From the NCBI GenBank assembly GCA_009667805.1, contig CM019069.1, positions 48,194,153 through 48,258,152 on the forward strand: a DNA stretch of 64,000 nucleotides. The letters run 5' to 3'. The notes below the pieces were generated by a model, which searched no databases, was not told where the DNA came from, and saw only the letters and a program-made list of their open reading frames with translations. A program made the position numbers and the translations under genes. The stretch comes from Leptobrachium leishanense. Taxonomy: Eukaryota > Chordata > Amphibia > Anura > Megophryidae. This document shows, piece by piece, positions 1 to 11,672 of this stretch. Within the stretch, counting starts at the first letter, position 1. Each line of letters begins with the position of its first letter.

Positions 1-93
1 TCTTACCGAACAGAATTACATATTTTTATTATTGTTTAATCACAGATATTTATTTATAGAGATTTAACTTGTTTTCAAGCATGTCCTGGGATA

Positions 94-1675
94 TTAAAGG
101 AACACTATACATCCTGACCACTTCATATTTGTGAAGTGGTCAGGATGTGAGGAGTGCCCCCCTTCCCACCCAGCCAAAGTTGTAGAAAAGGCTGGGTGAA
201 GTGGAGGAGTTTCCTCCACCACACCCCGCGTCACCAGCAGGCGGGGAATTTGAATTTCCTGGCTGTCGGCTTCTTGTTCGGTTACTAGTGACGTTGACAG
301 ACACAGAGCATTCCGAAGTCACTATCCCTGAGATGGTTAGCAATCGGCCTGAGAGGCCGTGATGGATCAGGAACTGCGCACGCGAGCAGCTCCTATCCAT
401 CGTTCTGCGCAGGCGCTACGGAACTTGCGTACATAAAGTATGGGAGTCCCGTTGTGGTTCCCACACTACGTAAGTTGCGTAGAAGGGCAAATTGTGCAAA
501 AAAGTCTGAGACGTCCTGTTTCGCGAGTAAAATCACACGAAAATAAGAAAAATAAAGAAAATTGGGCAGAGGCTGTCAACAGCCTCTGCCCAATGGCCTT
601 AATGTATTAATGATATATACATAAACTAATATATATATATATATATATAATTATTGCAGAAGCCACTTGCACATCACAGCAATTCAAAGAATTGCATCCC
701 AGAGCTCCTGTGCCACATTCCCCATTTGCAGCAATGAATTCTGGGTAGGATATGCAAATGACCACTGTCTCACTTTTATGCATCCTGGGTCTGTTATTAC
801 ACAGAACCCTAAAATCAATGCTATGCCACACTGTGGCTTTCTAGCAGAGATAAGGTTTATGCAACTGGTCAAAGCCACTCCTAGTTGCATAAACCTTATC
901 TCTGCTACAAAGTCACAGTGTGGCATGGCATTGATTTTAGGGTTCTGTGTAATAACAGACCCAGGATGCATAAAAGTGAGACAGTGGTCATTTGCATATC
1001 CTACCCAGAGTTCCTTGCTGCACATGGTGAGTGTGGCAAAGGAGCTCTGGGATGCAATTCTTTGAATTGCTGTGATGTGCAAGTGGCTTCTGCAATAATA
1101 AACATAACTAATTATAGCGTGGAGGCTTTTTATCCTCCACCACTATGTATGTATTTGAGACTAGACAAAATGTACGATAACAAAGAAACATATAACTATT
1201 CTTTAAGTGACAATATGATTAAATACCTTTGAAGTGTATGGGATCAAAGGGAGCTCCATTCCCACTGCAAAAATAGTGGAACTGCGTTCCTACGTGTTCC
1301 TCCTAGGATTGACAGATGGGTCAGGTTTTCCTGGTCCCATATTACTATGTCATACAAATGAGAGCACAGGGAAAAGTGCTGACCTGCAACATATATAATT
1401 TACTTGGTGCAGGAAGGAAATCAAGGCAGCTCCCCTGTGATTCCTTTTTGATTCCTTACTTGTAGCCTATGGATTATACATGCTGCAGGGTTGTATCTCT
1501 CATGCACTGTCCATCAGTATGAATAAATTATATGTGTCCAGGAAAACAAGACTTGATCTGGCAACCCTAGTTTGTCCTTAACTTGACCAATGGTCTTATA
1601 CCACAGCACTGATGGACTCGGCGCACATTATACAATACCCTGAGGCGGTTATGGATGCCTGGAGTGTCCCTTTAA
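94..1675. mobile_element. T2-like (Kolobok-type) TTAA element
   Basis: The left end TTAAAGGAACACTATA and the right end GGAGTGTCCCTTTAA form short inverted termini with TTAA at both outer edges. This agrees with the T2 MITEs described in Xenopus, which have TTAA duplications and AGGRR termini. The interior near the left end has a hairpin (cttcatatttgtgaag). No transposase is seen. A separate palindromic element is nested at 651-1098. Confidence 0.55.
651..1098. mobile_element. Near-perfect 448-bp palindromic MITE
   Basis: The left arm begins TTATTGCAGAAGCCACTTGC and the right arm ends with its reverse complement. The arms match almost base for base down to a short loop near 867-880. Open frames on both strands give nearly the same 132-residue translation, which is a by-product of the symmetry and not a gene. 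It lies inside the T2-like element, next to a (TA)n run. Confidence 0.85.
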
Positions 1676-1713
1676 GAGCACTGTTCCAAATCCGAGTGAC
1701 CTTCTCATTTCAG

Positions 1714-1814
1714 GACAGGCAGGCTCTGTAAAGCTGTCAGCGCTGAACAAGCAGGACATTCCCTCCCTGAAAAAGATCTTTAGGAACCAGTTTGTTAAGA
1801 AATACGTTTTCTGA
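1714..1814 (+). CDS. Candidate terminal coding exon of an unidentified upstream gene
   Basis: A good acceptor (cttctcatttcag) is followed by an open frame from 1716 to a TGA at 1812-1814. It encodes SVKLSALNKQDIPSLKKIFR followed by NQFVKKYVF. The composition looks coding (lysine-rich, no low complexity). An AT-rich stretch with AATAAA-like signals follows near 2045. I do not recognise the protein. It could be the last exon of a + strand neighbour, or a chance frame of 32 codons. Confidence 0.3.
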
Positions 1815-1932
1815 CTCTTTATGTGCTTTTTCCCATTGTTAATCCTGGGTCAGGATGTCTTGTCAGCTGCGCAGAGGAGTCCACATTCACAAGTCCACTG
1901 TCTTGGGACTTGGTGCAAAGGGTTTAGCATAG

Positions 1933-2842
1933 ATGAGAAAAAAAAGTTCATGGGAAAAAAATCAATTTCCAGCAGGAAATACATTGTCTTTGCCTCTTTT
2001 TTTTATTTGTCGATGTTTGCGAGTGTGTGACTAGACTTTGTATAAAATAAAACGCTATAAACCCAAGTAGCAGAGTTTATTTGGATTTTACAAAAAAATA
2101 TATTTAAAATACAGTGTCCTAGTGATATACAGTGAGTATATCATTATAATGGTGTATAATCAGCCCCTAAATATATTCTAGGCTCAGCAAAACTAAATAA
2201 GAAGTTAGAAATGTCCCTTTAAGGCTAGGGTCAGACGAACGCATTTTTCGTGTTGTCTGTGAAAAAGTGCGTTCGAACGAATGGACGTATTTTTTCACGG
2301 CATATGCGATAGCGGTCATACGATGCGCAGTTTCGTCCGTGATTTTGTACGGATCATCAATAAAACCCTTTTGCGTCTGGACGTTATGTTGGCCGGACGT
2401 GTGCAGCGTCTGACGTCTCCCAATCACGCAAACACGCCGCTATGCGGATGCAGCGCACTCTGTACGTCAGTAGTAGTGGTTTGACGTTCTCGAAAAAATG
2501 CGTTCATTTGCCACTTGCGTTGCGCGGACGCACTTTCGTGCGGCCGTTCGTCGTATGTTCCCCGGCATTGGACGTCATTTGCTGCTAGCACGGCCGTGAT
2601 TTCGTGCGGCTAAACGCACGTGAAAAATGCTTTCGTCTGACCTTAGCCTTATTGAAGACACTGTATTTTAAATATATTTTTTTGTAAAATCCAAATAAAC
2701 TCTGCTACTTGGGTTTATAGCGTTTTATTTTATACAAAGTCTAGTCACACACTCTCAAACAACGACAAAAAAAAAAGAGGCAAAGACAATGTATTTCCTG
2801 CTGGAAATAAAAAAATTTTTTCCCATGAACTTTTTTTTCTCC
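1933..2842. repeat. Inverted duplication around a Harbinger-like MITE
   Basis: The arms 1933-2118 and 2655-2842 are reverse complements of each other with few differences (shared blocks include gtgtgactagactttgtata and cagcaggaaatacattgtc). Between them lie about 100 bp of unique sequence and the MITE at 2223-2648. The arms hold the possible 3' UTR of the candidate exon at 1714. Confidence 0.8.
2223..2648. mobile_element. Harbinger-like MITE, copy 1
   Basis: The termini are GGCTAGGGTCAGACGAACGC at the left and its complement (gtctgaccttagcc) at the right. It belongs to a family of seven copies in this window that insert at TTA or TAA. The interior is CG-rich, with many acgt, cgtc and cggc words. 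Confidence 0.8.
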
Positions 2843-3255
2843 TCTATACTTACAATTACAAAATATGGGCCGCACAAACAAACAGTATCCATGCAAGTAA
2901 GCTAGAGGTGCCAGGTCAGCCATGTTTAATGCAGAGGGGAGCCCAGGGAAAAATTCTGCCCTGAAACATGTATAATTCAGATGCTACAGGAAGGAATTCA
3001 ACGCAGATCACCTGGGACTTTTTACCTGCAGCGAATGGATTCTACATGCTGCAGGGAGGCTTTTTTAATGCACTGTCCATCAGCATGAATAAATTATGTG
3101 TCCAGGAAAACATGGCCGATCTTGCAACCCTAAAGTAAGCGCTCGACTTGGAATAGCAAGTGGACCTATAAATTAATGATTGCATGAGGAGTCGCAGTAG
3201 TTACCATCTCATGCAATCATTACTGTTGGTCTTGTAAAACTGCAGTGCTTCCTAA

Positions 3256-3683
3256 GGCTAGGGTCAAACGAAAGCATTTTTCCCCGCGAACGGCAAAAAG
3301 TGCGTCCGAACGGATTGACGTATTTTTTTCACGGAATGCGCAAAAACGGTCAGACGATGCACATTTTCGTGCGTGATTTTTTACGGATTCTCAATAAAAC
3401 TCTTTTTGCGTCTGGACGTTATGTAGGCTGGACATTAGCAGCGTCTGACATCTCCTAATCACGCAAACACGCCGCTATGCCGCAGCTGCGCACTCAGTAC
3501 GTCAGTACTAGCGGTTCTGCGTTCTCGAAAAAATGCGTTCATTTTCCACTTGCGTTGCGCGGCCGGACTTTCGTGCGGCCGTACTTCGTATATTGGCCGT
3601 CATTGCCCGTCATTTGCTGCTAGTGCGGCCGTAATTAAGTGCGCCAGAACGCACGTTAAAAGTGCGCTGGTCTGACCCCAGCC
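3256..3683. mobile_element. Harbinger-like MITE, copy 2
   Basis: It has the same termini and interior as copy 1, in the same orientation, with TAA on the left and TTA on the right. Confidence 0.8.
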
Positions 3684-3699
3684 TTAACCTGTCTTCGGT

Positions 3700-3862
3700 T
3701 CAGGTCCTACTAAGAGGCCAGGTTTGCCAGATATCTGCAGCACAGCGCAGGTGATATGATGTTCTGCTCCGTGATTGCAGGATTCAGTCTGCATTTCCAG
3801 AAGGGAATCCTTAAAACCTGGCCTGGTAGGGAGTCCTGAGGACAGGATTGGTAATTGCTGAT
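3700..3862. mobile_element. Old hAT-type MITE (same family as 16872 and 21982)
   Basis: The block from ggccaggtttgccagatat through caggattcagtctgc to cctggcctggtagggagtc matches the two younger copies at 16872-17054 and 21982-22165. The ends are too diverged to show a target duplication. Confidence 0.6.
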
Positions 3863-4180
3863 TTAGTGAATAATCCCTGCAGCTATTTAGGGTCCACTCA
3901 GTGATCTGCGCTCCAGCCAGGTGAAAGCTGCAACCTGACCTCCTGTGTGTTTCGTGTTAGCTAACATAGCAGTGGTGAGAATTTGGCTCCTAAGGGCAAG
4001 GAGGGGAATTTCTACCTTGTAGCGTTCAAAGACATTCATTCATTCCTAGCCGTTACATCGTTAACCTGTGCCTCTCCGAAGTGCTGACCACACGATTTCT
4101 GATGCTAAAAGGGTTAAACTCATGCACAATTTAATCAAGGACCGCAGCACATTGGAGGTAAAAGTATATATGTTATCTTA

Positions 4181-4459
4181 GGCCGGGGTCAGACGAGCGC
4201 ACTGTGCGCCCGTACTGACGTGCATCCTGGCGTCCGTTGCAGTGTTGTGACACTTCGACGGGGCCGGCCACACGCTGTAGCGCACAAATTGCACGAGTTA
4301 CAGTGGGTGTGCAGTGCTGCGGACACTCTGAAAGCGTCGTAGCGCTTCGATGGGGCTGCAAAGCCCAATCCTCCACAGGAGGATCGAGCCTTGCAGCGCT
4401 GAGCGCACTATCTCACGGACGTTCCTTCCACTCTGCAAAATGCTCGTCTGACCCCGGCC
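4181..4459. mobile_element. Short Harbinger-like element with TTA duplication
   Basis: The termini GGCCGGGGTCAGACGAGCGC and tctgaccccggcc are flanked by TTA on both sides. The ends resemble the GGCTAGGGTCAGACG family, but the 279-bp interior is different, so it is a sub-family. Confidence 0.75.
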
Positions 4460-4656
4460 TTATCTGTGCTGGTAGGTACTCCATTAAGAGTTTCTGCACT
4501 AACCAATCCTATGTTCGACGTTCGGAAGCATACAATAAATATGCTTAAAATGACAATCTGTGCTGAAGTTGTACCGTATTATATAAATAAGGAATAAGAG
4601 TATATAAACTCCATTTTCTCCGTTAAAGAGGCATTCTAATGGGTTTTAATATATAG

Positions 4657-5080
4657 TTAAAGGGATACTCTAGGCAACATGACCATCTAAGCTTTTTTAT
4701 GTGGTCATGATGCCCTGAGTATGCCCTTGTCTTTTCCCCCTCCCTCCGCTCAGCCGATCGGCTGAAAACAGCTGAGAGACGCGGAGGACTTTACTCAGCC
4801 CTCCCAGCTGTCAGTCAGCAGAGCGGGAATCATATTTCCCGCTTCTGCTGACTATTGCCGAGTAGGAGACGTCATTGCGCTTTCAGCGCGATGACGTCTC
4901 CAACTCGCCGCAGTAGCTGGCGGGAGCGGCTGTGGATTAATGTTGCGAGCATCCTCTTGTGCGCAACACTAATCCAAGAAGATGGAGCCGGGAGGAAGCC
5001 TGCTGATTGGCTGGCTTACGTGAGAGGCGCGCATGCGCGCTTCTCACGTAAACCATTAGCCAAGTGAACCATTAGCCAAG
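4657..5080. mobile_element. Truncated T2-like TTAA element
   Basis: It begins TTAAAGGGATACTCTAGGC with the gaccatctaag / tgtggtcatg hairpin seen in T2-like ends. The right end is missing; after a short direct repeat (aaccattagccaag, twice) the sequence runs into another MITE. Confidence 0.5.
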
Positions 5081-5082
5081 TT

Positions 5083-5436
5083 TTTCACGGAAGACGCGAA
5101 AGTGGTCATACGATGCGCATTTTCGTGCGTGATTTTTTTTTACGGATCTTCAATAAAATGAGAGATATGAGTAACCAAATCAATTTGGACGTTATGTTGG
5201 CCGGACATGAGCAGCGTCTGACGTCTCCTAATCACGCACACGCGCCGCTGTACGTCAGTACTAGTGGTTCCATGTTCTCCAAAAAATGTGTTCGTTTGCC
5301 GCTTGCGATGTGCGGCCGAACTTTCGTGCGGCCGTACTTCATATATTGGCCGTCATTGGACGTCATTTGCTGCTACTACGGCCGTAATAAAGAGCGGCTG
5401 CACACGCGTTTGCACTGCATTCGTCTGACCCCAGCC
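5083..5436. mobile_element. Harbinger-like MITE, copy 4, left-truncated
   Basis: The interior and right end (ttcgtctgaccccagcc) match the family, but about the first 70 bp are missing. Confidence 0.75.
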
Positions 5437-6275
5437 TAAAGGACAGCCATCCGCTCACTCTAGGCAGCTGATTGGCTGATGTCGGACGGGTCAGCACGTT
5501 GACGTCACTGCTGAGGGGTAATTGCAGAGCCCTGCGTGATGACACTCCTTGTGTGCGAATCAGGATGATAGCGGCAGCCAGCACTGGAAACAGGCACATA
5601 GTGGTCTGCGATGCCCACCTTCTTAATGCCGAATGGGGAATAACCGTTTCTTAAATTAAGTTGACTGAAGAATATCCATAGTACAGTTGTGTGCACCAAC
5701 TTTTTCTGCCGGTGTTTAATTTCACGTCTCTGGATAGCCGAAGTTCACCATAGTTGCAACAATGGTGATGATTGATTACAGTTATTAGCAACTATGGTGA
5801 ACTTTAGTCACTCGACGGTGCTTGGTAAATAAGCCTTTACACTTGAGGGCCGCAGCGGCTGAAGAAGTCATACATACTGAATAAAACCTGCTGTGCTTTA
5901 CTTTAATAAATTCTGTTATTAAGATTGCTTGAGCAGATGCATTAATGTGTGAAGGTCAAATTCCCAGACGAGCCTGACCTTGAAAAAGAGCTGGAAACGA
6001 CTAATAAATCTAATCTAGCTTGCAACATAAATATTCAGTACCTCCAGGCGCAGTTGGTTATCTCTCAGGGTTGTTAAAGATTCCAGTGGTATCATGAAAT
6101 GCATTAATGTATGACGTGTTTTTCTCTCCGGTCATCTTCGTGTTGATTTTTTTGGAAAGAACAAAATTCTATTGGTATTAGACCGACCAGGGGTCGACAT
6201 CCTTGGTCCTGTAGATGTTTTGAAACTGCATCTCCCATAATGCTCAGCTACTCTTTAGGTTGGCAGTGCCTCTTA
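5437..6275. other. Unassigned upstream sequence with one small hairpin
   Basis: No gene is seen. A short inverted repeat (gttcaccatagttgc / gcaactatggtgaac) lies at 5743-5804. Nothing else is recognised. Confidence 0.5.
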
Positions 6276-6691
6276 GGCTGGGGTCAGACTAACGCATTTT
6301 TAACGTGCGTTTAGGCGCACTTAATCACGGCCGCAGTAGCAGCAAATGACGGGCAATATACGAATTACGGCCGCACGAAAGTCCGGCCGCGCAACGCAAG
6401 CGGCAAATGAAAGCATTTTCGCTACAACGTCGAACCGCTAGCACTAACGTACAGAGTGCGCTGCGCCGCATAGTGACGTGTGTGCGTGATTAGGAGACGT
6501 CAGACGCTGCTCATGTCCGGCTAACATAGCGTCCAGACACCCAAAGTTTCCTGATTTGGATCCATAAAAAATCACGTGGAAAAATGCGCATCGTATGACC
6601 GCTTTCGCATCTTCCGTGAAAAAATACGTCAATGCATTCGGACGCACTTTTTTACGGAAGATGCAAAAAATGTGTTTGTTTGACCCTAGCC
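6276..6691. mobile_element. Harbinger-like MITE, copy 5, inverted
   Basis: The 416-bp element is flanked by TTA on both sides. It runs in the opposite orientation to copies 1, 2 and 4: the cacttaatcacggccg side comes first. TSD, length and termini are all intact. Confidence 0.85.
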
Positions 6692-7517
6692 TTAGGAAAT
6701 GTTGGGCCGAAGATGCTGACCCCCTGATATAATGTTTCAAACACCTGGGTCTAGATTCCAAACTTGGCGTAAACCTACTGTGAACATAGCAGCAATCTGG
6801 TAAATTTACACCATGCTTGGAATCAAACCGCTAAAAATGTAACCAAATCAAGACGTTCCTGCCTAACCCAGCACGGCTGGAAGGTCTGTGTTACGTTCTC
6901 TTATTATAGAAGTTTAATGTTATAATTAATACTGAAAGTAAATATCTGAATTTATAAATGACTGACTTTCCCCAGACCGCTTTCACATGCCTCATCGTGT
7001 TCCTGGGGATAGATCTGCGGCGCTCACGGTCTACTCGCTCACTGTGGGCAAGACCAGACATGCTATTGGAGCAGATGGTGAGCAAGTGCCATGATGTCGG
7101 CCAGCGGCACTCCAGGCATATTTTAGCAGTGACTTGCCACTCCCCTCAATGTTTATTTAGTTTTGGATTTCTTATTTTATCGTTGTTATCTCTTTGCAAT
7201 ATAAGTGGCTCCGTTGCAGCCCCTGATGAAGCACGCAGCACTGTATTATCTTTTTATTCTGTACTGTTGCTTAGAGCGTGCTTGGATGTCTTCTCTGGTT
7301 TCTAGAATTTCAGGTTAGCTCCTAATTGGGTGTCTTTGCTATTGACTACTCAGCCCGTCATCATCCTATCAAACTGAGGGATTTTTGTTGGTTGTGTTCT
7401 TGGGGGTTGTTTTATATTGTAAATACATGGATTAATCCCGCCGATGCTTTTTCTGGCATGAAAAGTTATTTTTCATTCATTCTGAATCAGAATACGTGAT
7501 ATTAAGGTATTTTTGTA
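6692..7517. other. Unassigned upstream sequence
   Basis: I see no gene, no clear repeat and no start of ITGA6 here. The open frame at 6958-7305 has no recognisable domain. Confidence 0.4.
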
Positions 7518-8073
7518 CACTGCCTGACCAAAAACAAGCCACCACCTGCATTTTATAAGCAAATACGTGCAAGCCTTTCATTGGATAATTACTGCAGTGA
7601 TTAATATGTTTCAGGCAGAAAAAAAAGTGAGGTCATGTGACTCCCTGAATGAGCAGGTTTTTCCATTAATGAGTTTTTTCTTCCCTGATGGCACAGCGGG
7701 CATATTCCAAGATGGCAATCCCAGGATTCATCAGGTTCAAATTGTGCAAGAGTGATTCAGGGAGCATGAGACATCATTTTCACACATGGATTGGTCACCG
7801 CACAGTCCAGACATTAACCCCATTGAGAATCTTTGGGATAATGTGCTGGAGAAGACTTTACACAGCGCTGCGACTCTCCCATCATCAATACAAGATCTTT
7901 GCCACAAAATAATGTAACTCTGGACACAAATGTTGTGACGTTGTAAAAGTTATCAAAACTATGTCACAGCGAATGTGTGATGTAATCAAAGCTAAAGGTG
8001 TTCCAGCGAAATATTAGTGTATGTGATTTCTTTATTTCTTAATTAATTAATTTTTTCTATTGGCCGGACAGTG
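7518..8073. mobile_element. Deleted Tc1/mariner element
   Basis: Termini CACTGCCTGACCAAAAACAA and the complement-like ttggccggacagtg are flanked by TA on both sides. At 556 bp it is far shorter than an autonomous copy. It contains a transposase remnant near its middle. Confidence 0.75.
7786..7912 (+). pseudogene. Tc1/mariner transposase remnant
   Basis: One frame reads [19 protein letters not shown], the conserved region around the third catalytic acidic residue of Tc1/mariner transposases. Only the C-terminal part survives, so it cannot be active. Confidence 0.8.
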
Positions 8074-8806
8074 TATAGTAACACTTTGCTTTAATAACAC
8101 CATACAGGGTTATTCAGAGAGCGGTGAAAAGCAGGAGAATGACTGGAGAATGGAAAATTCTAGGTCAAAATAACCGATTTGGAAAGTGAGATAAATGGGA
8201 GAATTTTTCTGGTTTGGCTATTTAAACTAGGGATGAGCCGAACACTCCCCGAGTTTGGTTCGAGCCCGAACCCGAACTTCCCATTTGTTCGGGACCGAAC
8301 CCGAACCCCCATGCAAGTCAATGGGGCTGAAAATTCGGTTTTTTAGAGTGCCCTCCAAGAGGGCATATATGCTAGATATTTGCCATAAAAGGTGTATGGA
8401 GTCCGGGTAGTGCCCTGGGGGACAGGGAGTAAGGACAAAAAGTAAAAAAAAACGTTTTTAAAGGGACAGTGAGTTTTCCATGAAATAAGGGTTAAAAATA
8501 AAAACCAAAAATTCCTTTAAATATCGTGCCTAGGAGGTCCCCATAACCTGCCCGTGAAGTGGCAGATTTCTAGGATGTATAGAAACACTTAAAAACAAAA
8601 TGACGTTTCATATGACGGTAAATGCTTTTCCTTTAATCTATCCATAAACAACTGCTTGGGGCGGCAGCCTGTATGAAAAGACATTTTAGGACGCGCAGAA
8701 AAAGTTTAGTGTTTTTTTTGGCTAAATTGGGCTTTTAGCGTCGGCAACAGTGCCGTCACACCGTAACCCCTCTGAGGATATGAATCTGATATGAATCTGA
8801 TACAGG

Positions 8807-9440
8807 CGTCAATGGCAGTGCACCCAGATATTGTGCCTTTAGTGCCAGGCATGCAAGTACTATCATACAGTAACCCCTCTGTGGTATTGTGGAAGAGTGC
8901 AGGGGTGGCCCGTGTGGTCCTATATTAAAAAGATATGAATCTGGGAATGGGTGTCAGTGCACCCAGATATTGTGCCTTTAATGCCAGGCCAGCAAGTATC
9001 ATCATACAGTAACCCCTCTGTGTTATGGTGGAAGAGTGCAGGGGTGGACCATGTGGTCCTATATTGAAAAGTTTTTGATCTGGTGGTAATGGGTGTCAGT
9101 GCACCCAGATATTGTGCCTTTAATGCCAGGCCATCAAGTATCATCATACAGTAACCCCTCTGTGTTATTGTGGAAGAGTGCAGGGGTGAACCTTGCGGTC
9201 CTATATTAAAAAGATATGCATCTGATTAAGGCGTCAGTGCACCCAGATATTCTGCCTTTGGTGCAAGACTGCCAGGCCAGCAAGTATCATCATACAGTAA
9301 CCCCTCTGTGGTATTGTGGAAGAGTGCAGGGTTGGACCCTGCGGTTCAAAAAATTAAAATGATATAAATCTGGCACAGGCGTCAGTGCAGCCAAATATTG
9401 TGCCTTTCATGGCAGCAAGTGCCTTCACACCGTAACCCTT
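8807..9440. repeat. Tandem array of about 140 bp units inside the hAT
   Basis: Five units begin near 8821, 8960, 9102, 9240 and 9389, each with cacccagatattgtgcc and cagtaacccctctgtg. The spacing is 138-149 bp. The array lies 3' of the transposase frame. Confidence 0.85.
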
Positions 9441-9504
9441 TTGTGGTATTGTGGAAGAGTTCAGTGCTGAAGGTTTTGTGAATGCAGAAGAGGGCATCCC
9501 CGAT

Positions 9505-11646
9505 CTATTCCATTACTTCAGCATCAGGGGATTGATAGTTGTTGATCCAGGACTGATTCATTTTTATAAATGTCAGCTGGTCTACAGAGTCGGTGGACAG
9601 ACGCACTCTTTTGTCTGTGACAAAACCTCCAGCGGCACTGAACATCCTTTCGGAAAGCACGCTAGATGAAGGGCAACCTAGTAGCTGCATAGCATATTGG
9701 CTAAGTTCTGGCCAGTGATCCAATCTCAACACCCAGTAAGCCAGTGGATCATCTGCTGGAAAGGTATCCAAGTCTGCCGTTGCCCCTAGGTAGTCCTGCA
9801 CCATATGGTGACGCTGGCAATGGGTGCCTACACTTGACGTCCCTGGGCGTCGAGGACTAAAATTTTTTAAAAATGCATCAGTCAAGCGGCCCTGGACTTC
9901 ACCGCTATTCCTTTGATCACCTGCAGCCTCAGAAGCACGTGTGTCAGCACTTGGTAATCTAACAGTGCCTGGAAAGGTGTTACACAAGTTTCGCTTTAGA
10001 GCGTCCTCAAGTTTTGTCATCCTGTGCTCCCTCTGTGTGGGCAGGATGAGCTCTGCAACTTTCCCCTTGTATCGTGGATCAAGAAGGGTTGCCAACCAGT
10101 AATGATCCCTCTCCTTGATAGCACGAATCCTGGGGTCCTTTAGCAGGCTTTGCATCATTAGGGAGCCCATGCAGCGTAGGTTGGAGGTGGCATTAGCTGC
10201 CGAGTCTTCCTGGTCAATGAGGATGACCGTATCGTGCACTTCCTCCTCCCAGCCACGCACAAGCCCTTCTGTTTCTGGGCACACAAAACCCTGCCTTGAG
10301 GAATCCCCACCTTTAATGCCCCCACTACTTAAATAGTCCTCCTTCTCATCCTCCTCCTGTCTGATCTGAGTAGGACCCGCTGGAATGCTGTCTGCAGAAA
10401 GACTGGGGCCTTGAGAGCTAGTGAAGGCCTCCTCTTCCTCCCGCTGCTCTGCCTCTAGAGCCACATCTATAATTCCCTGCAGAGTGTGCTCCAGCAGGAA
10501 CACTAAAGGAATTGTGTCACTGATGCATGCACTGTCCCTGCTCACCATCCTCGTTGCCTCCTCAAATGGTGACAGTACAGTGCATGCATCCTTGATCATC
10601 AGCCACTGCGGGGGGGAAAAAAACCCAAGTTGACCTGAACCTGTCCTTGTGCCATACTCACACAGGTACTCGTTGATGGCCCTCTGCTGCTTGTGCAGAC
10701 GCTGCAGCATTGCTAATGTCGAGTTCCACCTGGTGGGCATGTCACAGATCAGACGGTTTGTGGGAAGGTGGAATTCTCTTTGAATTTCTGCCAGGTGAAC
10801 GCTTGCTAGGACTGACCGTCTGAAGTGGCTGCAGACTTTTCTGGCCTGGATGAGAAGCTCTGGCAGCCCTGGGTACTTGGTTAGGAAACGCTGTACCACC
10901 AGATTTAGGACGTGTGCTAGGCATGGTACATGCGTCAATTTACCCTTGCGTAGGGCGGAGAGAAGGTTGCTGCCATTATCGCAGACGATCATTCCCAGCT
11001 CAAGCTGACGTGGTGTTAACCATCTCTGCACCTGCCCCTGCAGAGCTGACAAAATTTCTGACCCGGTGTGGCTCCTGTCCCCTAAACAAACCAGCTCAAG
11101 CACAGTATGGCATCTTTTTGCTTGAGCCATTGCGTAGACCCTGTCAGGCGTGGGTATAACTGCCACTTCGCCAGAGACGGAGGAGGAGGAAGAGGTGGTG
11201 CAGCAGACAGACCTCATACAAGCAGCTTTCTTGAGGCGTGGTGGATGAACAAGCTCCAGCACAGAGCCCCGTCTTGGATCCCTCCCAGCTGCAATCAGAG
11301 TTACCCAGTGTGCCGTGAAGGAAATGTAACGACTCTGTCCATGCTTGCTGGACCACGTGTCTAAAGTGACATGCACCTTGCTGCTGACTGCCTTTCCCAA
11401 TGACTGGATAACATTGTCTTCCACGTGCTGGTATAGTGCTGGAATGGCCTTGCGTGAAACGTAATGGCGTTTTGGAACCTGCCACTGTGGTACAGCGCAT
11501 TCAGCAAATTCACGGAAGGGAGCAGAGTCCACCAGCTGGAAAGGCAGCAGCTGCAATGCGAGTAATTTTGCTAAGCTGGCATTTAGACGCTGTTCTTGGG
11601 GATGGTTGGGACTATATTTTTTCTTACGCTGCAGCAGCTGCGGCAA
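9505..11646 (-). CDS. hAT transposase, main open frame
   Basis: The 713-residue frame has the usual hAT layout: an RNase H-like start with LDTWSSKHGQSRYISFTAHW near residue 95, VCDNGSNLLSALRKG near 225, MPTRWNSTLAML, the LLDPRYKGK motif, and a C-terminal dimerisation (hATC) region with CPSSSVLSERMFSAAGGFVT. These belong to the ZBED-like branch of hAT. A BED zinc finger lies upstream in another frame, so the complete protein would need that part joined. No stop interrupts the long frame, so the copy is fairly young. Confidence 0.9.
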   Translation of the reverse strand: MPQLLQRKKKYSPNHPQEQRLNASLAKLLALQLLPFQLVDSAPFREFAECAVPQWQVPKRHYVSRKAIPALYQHVEDNVIQSLGKAVSSKVHVTLDTWSSKHGQSRYISFTAHWVTLIAAGRDPRRGSVLELVHPPRLKKAACMRSVCCTTSSSSSVSGEVAVIPTPDRVYAMAQAKRCHTVLELVCLGDRSHTGSEILSALQGQVQRWLTPRQLELGMIVCDNGSNLLSALRKGKLTHVPCLAHVLNLVVQRFLTKYPGLPELLIQARKVCSHFRRSVLASVHLAEIQREFHLPTNRLICDMPTRWNSTLAMLQRLHKQQRAINEYLCEYGTRTGSGQLGFFSPPQWLMIKDACTVLSPFEEATRMVSRDSACISDTIPLVFLLEHTLQGIIDVALEAEQREEEEAFTSSQGPSLSADSIPAGPTQIRQEEDEKEDYLSSGGIKGGDSSRQGFVCPETEGLVRGWEEEVHDTVILIDQEDSAANATSNLRCMGSLMMQSLLKDPRIRAIKERDHYWLATLLDPRYKGKVAELILPTQREHRMTKLEDALKRNLCNTFPGTVRLPSADTRASEAAGDQRNSGEVQGRLTDAFLKNFSPRRPGTSSVGTHCQRHHMVQDYLGATADLDTFPADDPLAYWVLRLDHWPELSQYAMQLLGCPSSSVLSERMFSAAGGFVTDKRVRLSTDSVDQLTFIKMNQSWINNYQSPDAEVME

Positions 11647-11672
11647 CGTAATCTGACTGCGTAAATCTTCAG

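Larger units (their letters stand above)
1370..3135. repeat. Diverged direct repeat pair
   Basis: Positions 1370-1570 and 2935-3135 share blocks in the same orientation, such as catgctgcaggg, tgcactgtccatcag and gtgtccaggaaaac. The two copies are clearly older than the inverted arms that lie between them. Confidence 0.65.

Noticed and set aside
667..1082. Two 132-codon frames on opposite strands with almost the same protein
   Set aside because: The palindrome makes both strands read alike; this is symmetry and not a gene pair.
6958..7305. 115-codon plus-strand frame
   Set aside because: It has hydrophobic stretches but no recognisable domain, splice context or homolog; a chance frame is more likely.
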